64,000 nucleotides of DNA from Winogradskyella psychrotolerans (lineage in GTDB: Bacteria; Bacteroidota; Bacteroidia; Flavobacteriales; Flavobacteriaceae), in the NCBI RefSeq assembly GCF_018860565.1, contig NZ_JAHKPS010000025.1, positions 62,001 through 126,000 on the forward strand, given 5' to 3'. Below the pieces are notes generated by a model. The model saw nothing but the letters and a program-made list of their open reading frames with translations. It had not been told where the DNA came from and did no database searches. Position 1 is the stretch's first letter. Every line of letters begins with the position of its first letter. Both the position numbers and the translations under genes were made by a program. Shown here piece by piece: positions 1-7,775 of the stretch.

Positions 1-624
1 ATCTAAAGCATAAGTCGCTGTTTCATGTGCTAAAATTCCACCTTTTTCATCATTTTTTTCAATAATAACAGCTCCTGCGCCATCACTATAAATCATTGAA
101 TCTCTATCGTGTTTGTCAATAACTCTAGATAAGGTTTCGCTACCAATTACTAAACAGCGTTTAGCAATACCTGCTGTGATAAATGCGTTGGCTTGAATGA
201 CTCCTTCTATCCAACCAGGACAACCAAAAAGTAAATCGTAACCTACGCATTTAGGATTTTTAATTTGCAGCAAATGTTTAACACGCGATGCTATACTAGG
301 TACAGTGTCGCTCTGTTCTGTGTTATATTTTATATCGCCATAATTGTGGGCAACAATAATATAGTCTAAGCTCTCTTTGTCAATACCAGCATCTTCAATA
401 GCTTTTGTTGCCGCAATAAAAGCAATATCACTGTTTAATTGTTTTTCATTAACATAGCGCCTTTCCTGAATACCTGTTATAGCTTCAAATTTTTTTACAA
501 TAATTTCATTAGGGCTATCAATTGAAGTTCCATCAGCATTTAAAAATTGATGATTATAAAAATCTTCATTTTTTTCAACAATACTTGGTATATAACTTCC
601 CGTTCCTGTAATTCTAATTGCCAT
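1..624 (-). CDS. 3-oxoacyl-ACP synthase III family protein (partial)
   Basis: Only the first 208 codons lie in the window; the C-terminal part runs off the left edge. The protein has the FabH-like thiolase fold: it starts MAIRITGTGSYIP and carries the nucleophile motif FGCPGW with Cys135, then the ETLSRVID and SDGAGAVI segments typical of ketoacyl-ACP synthase III. The family condenses acyl-CoA with malonyl-ACP to start fatty acid or related lipid synthesis. The His and Asn of the catalytic triad would lie in the missing part. The ATG start at 622-624 fits the family start. A housekeeping fabH or a secondary paralogue are both possible; the insert between the start and the ITGIQERRY motif suggests a divergent paralogue. 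Confidence 0.88.
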   Translation of the reverse strand, partial: MAIRITGTGSYIPSIVEKNEDFYNHQFLNADGTSIDSPNEIIVKKFEAITGIQERRYVNEKQLNSDIAFIAATKAIEDAGIDKESLDYIIVAHNYGDIKYNTEQSDTVPSIASRVKHLLQIKNPKCVGYDLLFGCPGWIEGVIQANAFITAGIAKRCLVIGSETLSRVIDKHDRDSMIYSDGAGAVIIEKNDEKGGILAHETATYALD

Positions 625-659
625 AGTTCTTTAATTTCAATACTACGAAGCTACTTAAT

Positions 660-679
660 ATTATAGAATTTTCTATAAT
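660..679. repeat. Small AT-rich palindrome between fabH-like gene and gcvP
   Basis: The 161-base gap between the FabH-like gene and gcvP is very AT-rich. It holds a perfect inverted repeat ATTATAGAA-TT-TTCTATAAT upstream of the FabH-like start. It could be an operator or chance in AT-rich DNA; nothing else is recognisable in this gap. Confidence 0.35.
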
Positions 680-785
680 TTAAAGTTTTAATGCTTTAAT
701 TTTTAATGAATTCGTAATAATTGCTGTTTATAATTTGAAATGCATAAAAAAGATTTCAATTTGTAAATTTTTTATAATACTATTT

Positions 786-3635
786 TTAAGCTTCCATGTA
801 ATCTTCAATTGGTGCACAACTACAAATAAGGTTTCTATCTCCATAGGCATCATCGACACGTCTTACACTTGGCCAAAATTTATTGTCTCTCACAAAATCT
901 AGAGGAAATGCTGCCGCTTCTCTGTTGTATGGTAGTGTCCATTCATCAGCAGTTAGCATATCTAAAGTATGAGGTGCATTTTTTAATATGTTATTGGATT
1001 CGTCTTTAGAGGATGAATCAATTTCTTTTCTAATAGAAATCATAGCATCACAAAAACGATCCATTTCTGCTTTACTTTCACTTTCTGTAGGTTCAATCAT
1101 CATGGTTCCTGCTACCGGAAATGATACTGTTGGTGCGTGGAATCCATAATCCATTAAACGTTTTGCAATGTCTGTAACTTCAATGCCATTGGCTTTAAAA
1201 TCACGACAATCTATAATCATTTCGTGAGCGGCTCTTCCCATTTCTCCTGAATATAAAGTTGGGTACGATCCTTTTAAACGTTCTTTAATATAGTTTGCAT
1301 TTAGTATCGCAATTTCGGTCGATTTTTTCAAGCCTCTGTAGCCTAACATTTTAATATAGCCATAAGAAATAAGGCAAACTAATGATGATCCAAAAGGAGC
1401 GCCAGAAATAGCCGAAATTGCTTGATGACCTCCTGTTTTTACAATTGGGTTTCCTGGTAAAAAAGGAACTAATTGTTCTGCTACACATATTGGTCCAACA
1501 CCTGGTCCACCTCCTCCATGAGGGATGGCAAATGTTTTGTGTAAATTTAAGTGACAAACATCAGCACCAATATTTCCAGGATTAGTTAAGCCTACTTGCG
1601 CATTCATGTTAGCACCATCCATATAAACTTGTCCGCCGTTATCGTGAATAATCTGTGTGATTTCTTTTATCGCAGATTCGTAAACTCCATGTGTTGAAGG
1701 GTAAGTAACCATTATCGCAGAAAGATTATCTTTATGTAATTCTGCTTTTTCTCTTAAATCTTCGACATCGATATTACCATTTTCTGAAGCTTTGGTAACA
1801 ACCACTTTCATACCTGCCATAACAGCACTTGCTGGGTTTGTCCCGTGAGCAGATGATGGAATTAAACAAATGTTTCTATGGTGATCTCCACGAGATTCAT
1901 GGTAAGCTTTAATAACCATTAAACCGGCGAATTCACCTTGGGCACCAGAATTTGGTTGAAGTGATGTTGCTGCAAATCCAGTGATTTCTGATAATTGGTT
2001 TTCTAATTCTTTTAATACTAATTTATAACCTATAGGCTGGTCTGCAGGTACAAATGGATGTATATTTCCCCAATTTGGCCAACTTAGTGGTAGCATTTCA
2101 GATGCTGCGTTTAATTTCATAGTACAAGACCCTAATGAAATCATTGAGTGATTTAAAGCCAAATCTTTGCGCTCTAAACGTTTTACATAACGCATTAATT
2201 CTGTTTCAGAATGGTAGGTATTAAAAACTTCAAACGTTAAAAACTCAGACTGACGTTTTAAATGATCTGGAATGGTTTTTATATGAGAAATAGATGCAAT
2301 TTTATCTGTAGTGTTACCTGTTGCATTTTCAAAAATTGAAATAATTTCATTTAAGTCTTCAATAGTTGTAGTTTCATTTATTGAAATTGTTACTGTATTG
2401 GTGTCTGGATAATGAAAATTAACTTCACGTTTTTCTGCTTCATACTTAACCTTTACAGCATCTGTTTTTATTTGAAGCGTATCAAAGTAGTGAGAGTTTA
2501 CTTGCTCTAATCCTAGTTTTTCTAGAGCATTGGCAAGAGTAGAGGTCGAGTTCTTAACTTTATCTGCAATAAAAGTTAAGCCTTTTGGACCATGATAAAC
2601 AGCATACATTCCTGCCATAACAGCTAAAAGTACTTGAGCTGTACAGATGTTAGATGTTGCTTTGTCTCGTTTAATATGCTGTTCACGCGTTTGTAATGCC
2701 ATACGCAAAGCTCTATTGCCATTTTTGTCTTTGGTTACACCAATAATACGACCAGGAACATCTCGTTTGTAAGCTTCTTTAGTTGCAAAAAAAGCAGCAT
2801 GAGGACCTCCATAACCCATTGGGATTCCAAAGCGTTGTGTTGTTCCAACAACTACATCTGCTCCAAATTTACCTGGCGCTTCAAGTTTTACTAGACTTAA
2901 AATATCTGCAGCAACAGCGACTTTAATGTTTTTAGCGTTGGCTTGTTCTATAAAGGATTTAATGTCTGTAATTTGACCATTTTTTCCAGGATATTGTAAT
3001 AAGGCACCAAAATAGTCTTCAGAAAGGTTGTATTCTGCTTCGTTACCAATTACTAATTCAATTCCTATTGGGTTTGCTCTAGTTTCTAGTAGTGCAATAG
3101 TTTGTGGCAATACTAAATCTGAAACAAAGAATTTATTGACATTGGCTTTCTTTTGAGCACGATCTCTAACAGCAAATAAAAGCCCCATAGCTTCTGCGGC
3201 TGCAGTACTTTCATCTAAAAGTGATGCATTGGCAATTTCCATACCTGTTAAATCAATAATCATGGTCTGGAAATTTAATAATGCTTCTAATCTACCTTGA
3301 GCAATTTCTGCTTGATAAGGTGTGTAAGCAGTATACCATCCTGGGTTTTCTAATATGTTTCGCTGAATTACAGCAGGTAAATTTGTAGGATGATAGCCTA
3401 AACCTATGTAAGATTTGTAGACTTTGTTGAGTTGTGATAGTTTATAAATGTGAGTTAGATACTCTTGTTCGCTCATTGCAGCATCAAGATCTAAATCGTT
3501 TTCTAAACGGATATTGTCTGGAATAGTTTCAGTAATTAATTGTTCTAAATCTTTAACACCTATAGTGTCTAACATGGCTTGTTGTTCGGTTGAATTTGGG
3601 CCAATATGTCTGAGTGCAAATGAGGTTGTGTCCAT
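786..3635 (-). CDS. gcvP: Glycine dehydrogenase (decarboxylating), P protein
   Basis: PLP-dependent P protein of the glycine cleavage system. It decarboxylates glycine and passes the aminomethyl group to the lipoyl arm of GcvH. At 949 residues it is the single-chain (not split) form. The N-terminal half starts with SFALRHIGP, a family hallmark; the C-terminal half holds the PLP lysine motif LHKTFAIPHGGGGPG and the SCTMKLN motif. The ATG at 3635 is 24 bases downstream of a TACTTTTG box read on the minus strand. No other gcv genes are adjacent, as is usual in Flavobacteriaceae. The gene is divergent from the UbiA-like gene at 3754. Confidence 0.97.
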   Translation of the reverse strand: MDTTSFALRHIGPNSTEQQAMLDTIGVKDLEQLITETIPDNIRLENDLDLDAAMSEQEYLTHIYKLSQLNKVYKSYIGLGYHPTNLPAVIQRNILENPGWYTAYTPYQAEIAQGRLEALLNFQTMIIDLTGMEIANASLLDESTAAAEAMGLLFAVRDRAQKKANVNKFFVSDLVLPQTIALLETRANPIGIELVIGNEAEYNLSEDYFGALLQYPGKNGQITDIKSFIEQANAKNIKVAVAADILSLVKLEAPGKFGADVVVGTTQRFGIPMGYGGPHAAFFATKEAYKRDVPGRIIGVTKDKNGNRALRMALQTREQHIKRDKATSNICTAQVLLAVMAGMYAVYHGPKGLTFIADKVKNSTSTLANALEKLGLEQVNSHYFDTLQIKTDAVKVKYEAEKREVNFHYPDTNTVTISINETTTIEDLNEIISIFENATGNTTDKIASISHIKTIPDHLKRQSEFLTFEVFNTYHSETELMRYVKRLERKDLALNHSMISLGSCTMKLNAASEMLPLSWPNWGNIHPFVPADQPIGYKLVLKELENQLSEITGFAATSLQPNSGAQGEFAGLMVIKAYHESRGDHHRNICLIPSSAHGTNPASAVMAGMKVVVTKASENGNIDVEDLREKAELHKDNLSAIMVTYPSTHGVYESAIKEITQIIHDNGGQVYMDGANMNAQVGLTNPGNIGADVCHLNLHKTFAIPHGGGGPGVGPICVAEQLVPFLPGNPIVKTGGHQAISAISGAPFGSSLVCLISYGYIKMLGYRGLKKSTEIAILNANYIKERLKGSYPTLYSGEMGRAAHEMIIDCRDFKANGIEVTDIAKRLMDYGFHAPTVSFPVAGTMMIEPTESESKAEMDRFCDAMISIRKEIDSSSKDESNNILKNAPHTLDMLTADEWTLPYNREAAAFPLDFVRDNKFWPSVRRVDDAYGDRNLICSCAPIEDYMEA

Positions 3636-3659
3636 TAAAAAATAATTTATTTAGTTCTG

Positions 3660-3667
3660 CAAAAGTA
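3660..3667 (-). promoter_or_regulatory. Bacteroidota -7 box of gcvP
   Basis: Minus-strand TACTTTTG matches the TAnnTTTG -7 consensus of Bacteroidota sigma-A, 24 bases before the gcvP ATG. No clear -33 TTTG is seen. Confidence 0.55.
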
Positions 3668-3741
3668 AGGATTTAGCCTAATTTTTTAGTTAATGAAAAC
3701 TAAAGTTTTTAACCGAAATGATAGGTTATTAACACATTCCT

Positions 3742-3749
3742 TACTTTTG
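3742..3749 (+). promoter_or_regulatory. -7 box four bases before the UbiA-like start
   Basis: TACTTTTG matches TAnnTTTG and is followed by TTGA and then the ATG at 3754. Transcription in this phylum usually starts a few bases after the box, so the mRNA is predicted to be leaderless. Confidence 0.55.
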
Positions 3750-3753
3750 TTGA

Positions 3754-4590
3754 ATGAGAGTTTTAAAACGCATCTTTAACTTTTATTTGAATAGTAGTAT
3801 TCATGTTGCATTAGCCGCTTATGCCTTAGCATGGATAACACTAATAGAGATGAATATTGATTATGATAAATCTCTTTTAAGTTTTGTTTTTTTTGCGACG
3901 ATAACGGGATATAATTTTGTGAAATATTTTGGAATCGTTAAGTTTCATCATCGCAGTTTGGCCAGCTGGCTAAAAGCGTTACAAGTGTTTTCTTTTCTAG
4001 CCTTTTTAGCTATGTGTTATTTTGTACTAAAGCTTGAGTTTAATGCATTAGTACTTATTGTTATTCTTGGAATTATTACATTCTTTTATGCTATTCCGAT
4101 AATGGTTCCTAAACAGTATTTGTTTGATGACCATAAGAATTTAAGGCAAGTCAGTGGTTTAAAAGTTTACCTTATTGCATTAATATGGATGCTTACAACG
4201 GTTTTGTTGCCCATGTTAAATAATGATATTGTGATAAGTTCTGATAGCGTAATTATAGGTGTGCAAAGGTTTTGTTATGTGCTTGTATTAATGTTGCCGT
4301 TTGAGATTAGAGATCTAAATTACGATAGTTTAAAGTTGGCAACAATACCTCAAAAAATAGGGGTTAAAAACACTAAAATTATAGGAGTAGCCCTTTTAGT
4401 TGTTTTTTTGATGTTAGAGTTTTTTAAAGATGAATTATTAGATGTATCCATTATTGCTATTGTAATAACGACTATTATTACACTAGTATTATTGCTTCTT
4501 TCAAACAAAAATCAATCAAAATATTTTAGTGCGTTTTGGGTAGAAGGTTTGCCTATTATTTGGCTACTGGTCTTGTTGTTGCTTCGCTAA
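3754..4590 (+). CDS. UbiA-superfamily-like polytopic membrane protein
   Basis: A 278-residue protein with about eight predicted membrane segments. The segment EIRDLNYDSLKLATIPQKIG (near residue 190) resembles the second Asp-rich motif of UbiA prenyltransferases, which bind prenyl diphosphate through Mg2+. The usual first motif NDxxDxxxD is absent; in its place stands TGYNFVKYFG. It may therefore be a degenerate or divergent member rather than an active prenyltransferase. It stands alone, divergent from gcvP. Its last 27 bases overlap the convergent small gene at 4564. Family assignment is by motif only. Confidence 0.6.
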   Translation: MRVLKRIFNFYLNSSIHVALAAYALAWITLIEMNIDYDKSLLSFVFFATITGYNFVKYFGIVKFHHRSLASWLKALQVFSFLAFLAMCYFVLKLEFNALVLIVILGIITFFYAIPIMVPKQYLFDDHKNLRQVSGLKVYLIALIWMLTTVLLPMLNNDIVISSDSVIIGVQRFCYVLVLMLPFEIRDLNYDSLKLATIPQKIGVKNTKIIGVALLVVFLMLEFFKDELLDVSIIAIVITTIITLVLLLLSNKNQSKYFSAFWVEGLPIIWLLVLLLLR

Positions 4591-4830
4591 TTCTTTATCA
4601 AATTGTGATTGAAGCTTTTTTAGTTCTTCAGTTTTGAGACACTGAACTTTTGATTTTTCTATGGTTTCAGATAATTTCTTGTTTTTATTAGAATACTTCT
4701 TTGTAATGTGGCAATACATAAGACGTAATCTTAGTTTAAATTGTTCCCAAGAAGAAGCCTCATCATATTGTACTTTGTCACAAATATGCTTTGCTTCATC
4801 ACAGCTAATAAATAAAAAACTTTTTTTCAT
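4564..4830 (-). CDS. Small Cys-containing protein paired with an ECF sigma factor
   Basis: An 88-residue soluble protein with no membrane segment. It starts MKKSFLFISCDEAKHICDK and has Cys at 10, 17, 40 and 64, with His16 next to Cys17. This layout recalls the small zinc-binding proteins encoded directly after ECF sigma factors in Flavobacteriaceae. The usual second Cys of the downstream CxxC pair is missing here (YCHITKKYS). The gene follows the sigma factor gene by 25 bases on the same strand, so a role as partner or anti-sigma factor is inferred. Such proteins are sometimes mislabelled as glycine dehydrogenase in databases. Confidence 0.65.
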   Translation of the reverse strand: MKKSFLFISCDEAKHICDKVQYDEASSWEQFKLRLRLMYCHITKKYSNKNKKLSETIEKSKVQCLKTEELKKLQSQFDKELAKQQQDQ

Positions 4831-4855
4831 TTTTAATGTCCTTGTAAACGGAATA

Positions 4856-5413
4856 TTATTTATACCAATTATCTTCCATGCATTCTGCTAATGCAGTTCG
4901 TGCTCTGTGTATAATAACCCATAGGTTAGACGCAGTAATATCTAAATCATTACAAATGGTTTCTGTATCATAACCTAAAATGGTTTTCATCTTAAAAACG
5001 TCGGCTTGTTTTGCAGGTAATTTCCCTAAACAATCGTAGATGGCGTCACCTAATTCTGAATTCACTAAATGGTCTTCAGCAGTTTTGTCACTGGCATCTG
5101 CCACGCGCTCTTCTAACCAATCACCTTCAGTGTCTGTATCACTGTTGTAACTCATTCTAACTTCGGCTTTACCTTTATTAGAATTTATTTTTCGGTAATG
5201 GTCAATGATTTTACGTTTTAAAATAGAGATTAGCCACGTGCGTTCACTCGCTTCACCCTTAAAGTTTTTCATGGATTTAAGGCCTGCTAAGAATGTTTCA
5301 GATATTAAATCTTGAGCAATTTCTCTGCTATTAACACGAGTAATTGTGTAATTAAATAAATAATCTGAATATGATTTTACCCAATTGTTTGGGTTTATTT
5401 GATGCTTAGGCAT
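4856..5413 (-). CDS. ECF-type RNA polymerase sigma factor
   Basis: A 185-residue sigma-70 family protein with only regions 2 and 4. Region 2 shows INSREIAQDLISETFLAGLK and WLISILKRKIIDHYRK, the -10-binding and core-binding helices. Region 4 shows LPAKQADVFKMKTILGYDTETICNDL and the recognition helix ASNLWVIIHRARTALAECM. An acidic linker (DTDTEGDWLEERVAD) joins them. It is probably cotranscribed with the small Cys protein downstream. A TATTTTTG box lies 21 bases upstream of the ATG. Confidence 0.9.
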   Translation of the reverse strand: MPKHQINPNNWVKSYSDYLFNYTITRVNSREIAQDLISETFLAGLKSMKNFKGEASERTWLISILKRKIIDHYRKINSNKGKAEVRMSYNSDTDTEGDWLEERVADASDKTAEDHLVNSELGDAIYDCLGKLPAKQADVFKMKTILGYDTETICNDLDITASNLWVIIHRARTALAECMEDNWYK

Positions 5414-5434
5414 TTTTCATTTTCATTGCTGACT

Positions 5435-5442
5435 CAAAAATA
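5435..5442 (-). promoter_or_regulatory. -7 box of the ECF sigma factor gene
   Basis: Minus-strand TATTTTTG matches TAnnTTTG, 21 bases upstream of the sigma factor ATG. No clear -33 element is seen. Confidence 0.45.
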
Positions 5443-5509
5443 GGTTAAAATTTTTAAATATAATTTAGTTCTAAAAATTAAAGTAAAATTACATAATGTG
5501 CATATCTCA

Positions 5510-6388
5510 TTATTTTTTTGTGGCGCTAATAATATAATACCCAAAACTTTTGAGGTGTAATCCTGTTAATAATGCGTAGAATGATCCTTTTAAGTTGTGA
5601 AGACTTTCTCTTTTTATAGATTTAAAACTCAATAATTTTTTGAGTATAAAGCCCGTAATTGCAAATGGTACGTGTAGTACAGAAGGGGCAACGCAATGGG
5701 AGGTGTCTTCAATTGTAATATTTATGAAACCTAAGTCCTGTAACTTTTGCTTTATAAAAGTGTGGGTTTCCAGTTTTTCAAGACTCCAATGATCGCATAA
5801 ACGGTTATAGGCATATTCTGCTCCTTTGCAAAGTTCTGAACGCTCTTTTTTTAGGAAGGCATCTGCGATGACTAGTCTTCCGCCAGGTTTTAAAATACGA
5901 TACGCTTCTTTTAATGAATTTTCTCCGTGACCGGAATGGCAAAAGCTTTCTATGGCTACAGCCGAATCAAAGGAATGCGATTGAAATGAGGTGTGGTTAT
6001 AGTTTTCTTTTAGAATAATACCATTTTTTCCTTGTAATAAATCATTCCCATGTTTCACTTGAAAATCAGAAAGTGTGACTCCATAAGTGATGATATTTTG
6101 ATGTTGTTTTAAGGCATAGCGCATCGTGCCGCCCATACCACAACCTAAATCGATGAGTCTATGTTTTTTAGTGTTAATTTGAAGTCGTTTTATAACCTGA
6201 GCATTCATTTGATTAAGCATGCGGTCGCGTTTAAAAGGATTAGTTTTAAACGGTGCATAATAACCAAAATGCATGTTAAAGTCTTGACTCCAAAATTCGT
6301 AATCTTCTGAGGCTTCGTTATAGAAATCTATCATTTCTATTTTGTTTTTTTCAGAATAGCTGTCAATAGGTAGTACTTGTGTTTTCAT
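5510..6388 (-). CDS. Class I SAM-dependent methyltransferase
   Basis: A 292-residue Rossmann-fold methyltransferase. Motif I is LIDLGCGMGGTMRYA (near residue 82), followed by AVAIESFCHS and the post-motif LKPGGRLVIADAF. The overall layout resembles cyclopropane-fatty-acid or tocopherol/sterol methyltransferases, which act on lipid-like substrates. A lipid or quinone target is inferred, not shown. It is the last gene of a minus-strand block led by the GbsR/MarR regulator and two membrane proteins; 9 bases separate it from the gene before it. Confidence 0.85.
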   Translation of the reverse strand: MKTQVLPIDSYSEKNKIEMIDFYNEASEDYEFWSQDFNMHFGYYAPFKTNPFKRDRMLNQMNAQVIKRLQINTKKHRLIDLGCGMGGTMRYALKQHQNIITYGVTLSDFQVKHGNDLLQGKNGIILKENYNHTSFQSHSFDSAVAIESFCHSGHGENSLKEAYRILKPGGRLVIADAFLKKERSELCKGAEYAYNRLCDHWSLEKLETHTFIKQKLQDLGFINITIEDTSHCVAPSVLHVPFAITGFILKKLLSFKSIKRESLHNLKGSFYALLTGLHLKSFGYYIISATKK

Positions 6389-6397
6389 AATGGAAAT

Positions 6398-6832
6398 TTA
6401 TAAGATTGAACTAAGATTTATCATTAATAACCACGTGTAAACCACAGTAAATAGTGTGAACAAAGTATTCATGAAATAACTACCGATCTTGAAAATTAAT
6501 TTCTGTGGTATTTGATACATGGAATAATATGCAATTTGTGTAGCGACTTTCCCAACCCAATATGCTGCAATAAGTCCGGTTAAGGCAATAGCTAAGTTTG
6601 ATCCGTTTTGTAAATCGTTAGGCATTACGATAGCAATTAATCCAAAAGAAAAATTTAAACCTTGAATATATCTGCCATACGTTTTTGCGATTTCTTGATT
6701 TAGAGGTTTTAGCTGTTTCACATCATTATACCAGTCAAAAACCTTGTGTCTTATATAAGGATAAATTAATGCGGTGAATATTTGTCCACAGCCACCTAGA
6801 ATGATTAACCAATTTGGAATTTGTGTTTTCAT
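6398..6832 (-). CDS. Small polytopic membrane protein in the GbsR-linked block
   Basis: A 144-residue protein with about four predicted membrane segments. Conserved-looking features are the loop YPYIRHKVFDWYNDVKQLK and a Tyr-rich stretch YYSMYQIPQK. I do not recognise the family. Its ATG overlaps the stop of the preceding 110-residue membrane protein (ATGA), so the two are probably translationally coupled. Confidence 0.7.
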   Translation of the reverse strand: MKTQIPNWLIILGGCGQIFTALIYPYIRHKVFDWYNDVKQLKPLNQEIAKTYGRYIQGLNFSFGLIAIVMPNDLQNGSNLAIALTGLIAAYWVGKVATQIAYYSMYQIPQKLIFKIGSYFMNTLFTLFTVVYTWLLMINLSSIL

Positions 6833-7161
6833 GATAATTTAATTTTATAAGTGATATAGAAATGGAATAGGGCAAGACCCATTGAAACGAATAACCATAG
6901 AAATATGAGTTGGAATCCTCCAATTCCGAAATGGCTTATAATCCGAAAGAGTACAATAAAGGATGCCGTTGTAATTACATAACTTTTAAATAGGTTTTTG
7001 ACAGGTTTAGAGAGCGTTTTAAAATGAACTATAAGCGTGATACTCATTAAAATTTGAACAAGACCTAAAACAATTTGTACCATAATGCCTCCCCAAAAAG
7101 TTAAGTAAAGAAACAGAGTAATCAGGATTAACAATTTGTTGATATCGTAAAAATGCTTCAT
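6829..7161 (-). CDS. Small polytopic membrane protein in the GbsR-linked block
   Basis: A 110-residue protein, almost entirely hydrophobic, with about three to four membrane segments and a Lys-rich loop (KTLSKPVKNLFKS). Family unknown. It is the first gene after a palindrome that matches the one upstream of the regulator gene, so it is probably a regulated target. Confidence 0.68.
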   Translation of the reverse strand: MKHFYDINKLLILITLFLYLTFWGGIMVQIVLGLVQILMSITLIVHFKTLSKPVKNLFKSYVITTASFIVLFRIISHFGIGGFQLIFLWLFVSMGLALFHFYITYKIKLS

Positions 7162-7176
7162 GTTTTCTTTGTTTTT

Positions 7177-7202
7177 AAACTTTCAGAAAAAATTGAAAGT
7201 TT
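7177..7202. promoter_or_regulatory. Palindromic operator copy 1 (AAACTTTCA-N8-TGAAAGTTT)
   Basis: A perfect 9-bp inverted repeat with an 8-base spacer lies between the GbsR/MarR gene and the membrane-protein gene it precedes, 15 bases before that gene's start. The same half-sites and the same spacer occur upstream of the regulator at 7750-7775. Two copies with identical half-sites around a MarR-type gene point to the binding site of that regulator. Confidence 0.65.
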
Positions 7203-7222
7203 GTTTTAAAAAAATATACGTG

Positions 7223-7726
7223 CTACTTCATCAGTTTTAAAACCGACTTCGTTAACCAGTTTTGTTTTTGATTCACCATCTTATTCATTAAAGTATCTAA
7301 ATCTTGCGTTAATTGATTTAAAGCCTTGGTTTGTTTAATGAGCTCTTTTGTTTTTTCAGTGCCATCCTCTTTTATTGTAGAGACCTCTTCAAGAACTTTA
7401 ATCACAGGTCTAATTTCTCTTCGGCTGCGCTCTTTGGCGACGATGCGTGCTAATTCTTGTACGTCTTTTTCCGTAGTAAAAAACTCTTTACGTTCACCAG
7501 ATACCAACACTTTAGTGACAATGCCCCAATCCATCAATTGTCTTAAATTCATACTGGTATTACCGCGTGAAATTTTAAGATCTTCCATAATGTCTTCCAT
7601 AGACAAAGGCTGCGTGGAAATAAAAAGTAAGGCTTGTATTTGAGCCATTGCTTTATTGATGCCCCAAAGTGAGCCTAAACTTCCCCAAGTGCTAATAAAT
7701 TTTTCTTTTGCTTCTTGATATTCCAT
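7223..7726 (-). CDS. GbsR/MarR family transcriptional regulator
   Basis: A 167-residue winged-helix protein. The HTH lies at about residues 38-75 (TQPLSMEDIMEDLKISRGNTSMNLRQL with the wing GIVTKVLVSGERKEFF). The C-terminus is a charged helical dimerisation region. GbsR-type regulators are MarR relatives that commonly act as repressors. A TATATTTG box lies exactly four bases before the ATG, and the palindrome at 7750-7775 overlaps the expected -33 region, so autorepression is likely. The downstream membrane proteins and methyltransferase are the likely regulon. Confidence 0.88.
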   Translation of the reverse strand: MEYQEAKEKFISTWGSLGSLWGINKAMAQIQALLFISTQPLSMEDIMEDLKISRGNTSMNLRQLMDWGIVTKVLVSGERKEFFTTEKDVQELARIVAKERSRREIRPVIKVLEEVSTIKEDGTEKTKELIKQTKALNQLTQDLDTLMNKMVNQKQNWLTKSVLKLMK

Positions 7727-7730
7727 AATA

Positions 7731-7738
7731 CAAATATA
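7731..7738 (-). promoter_or_regulatory. -7 box of the GbsR/MarR gene
   Basis: Minus-strand TATATTTG is followed by TATT and then the ATG. An ATTG element 18 bases further upstream, inside the palindrome, may serve as -33. The mRNA is predicted to be leaderless. Confidence 0.6.
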
Positions 7739-7749
7739 TAATAATTTTT

Positions 7750-7775
7750 AAACTTTCAATAATCTTTGAAAGTTT
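7750..7775. promoter_or_regulatory. Palindromic operator copy 2 (AAACTTTCA-N8-TGAAAGTTT)
   Basis: A perfect inverted repeat with half-sites and spacer length identical to the copy at 7177-7202. It sits just upstream of the -7 box of the GbsR/MarR gene, where a repressor would block the promoter. Confidence 0.7.

Noticed and set aside
4661-4891. Plus-strand open frame of 76 codons.
   Set aside because: It runs antisense to the small Cys protein and the end of the ECF sigma factor gene, both of which have clear families or context.
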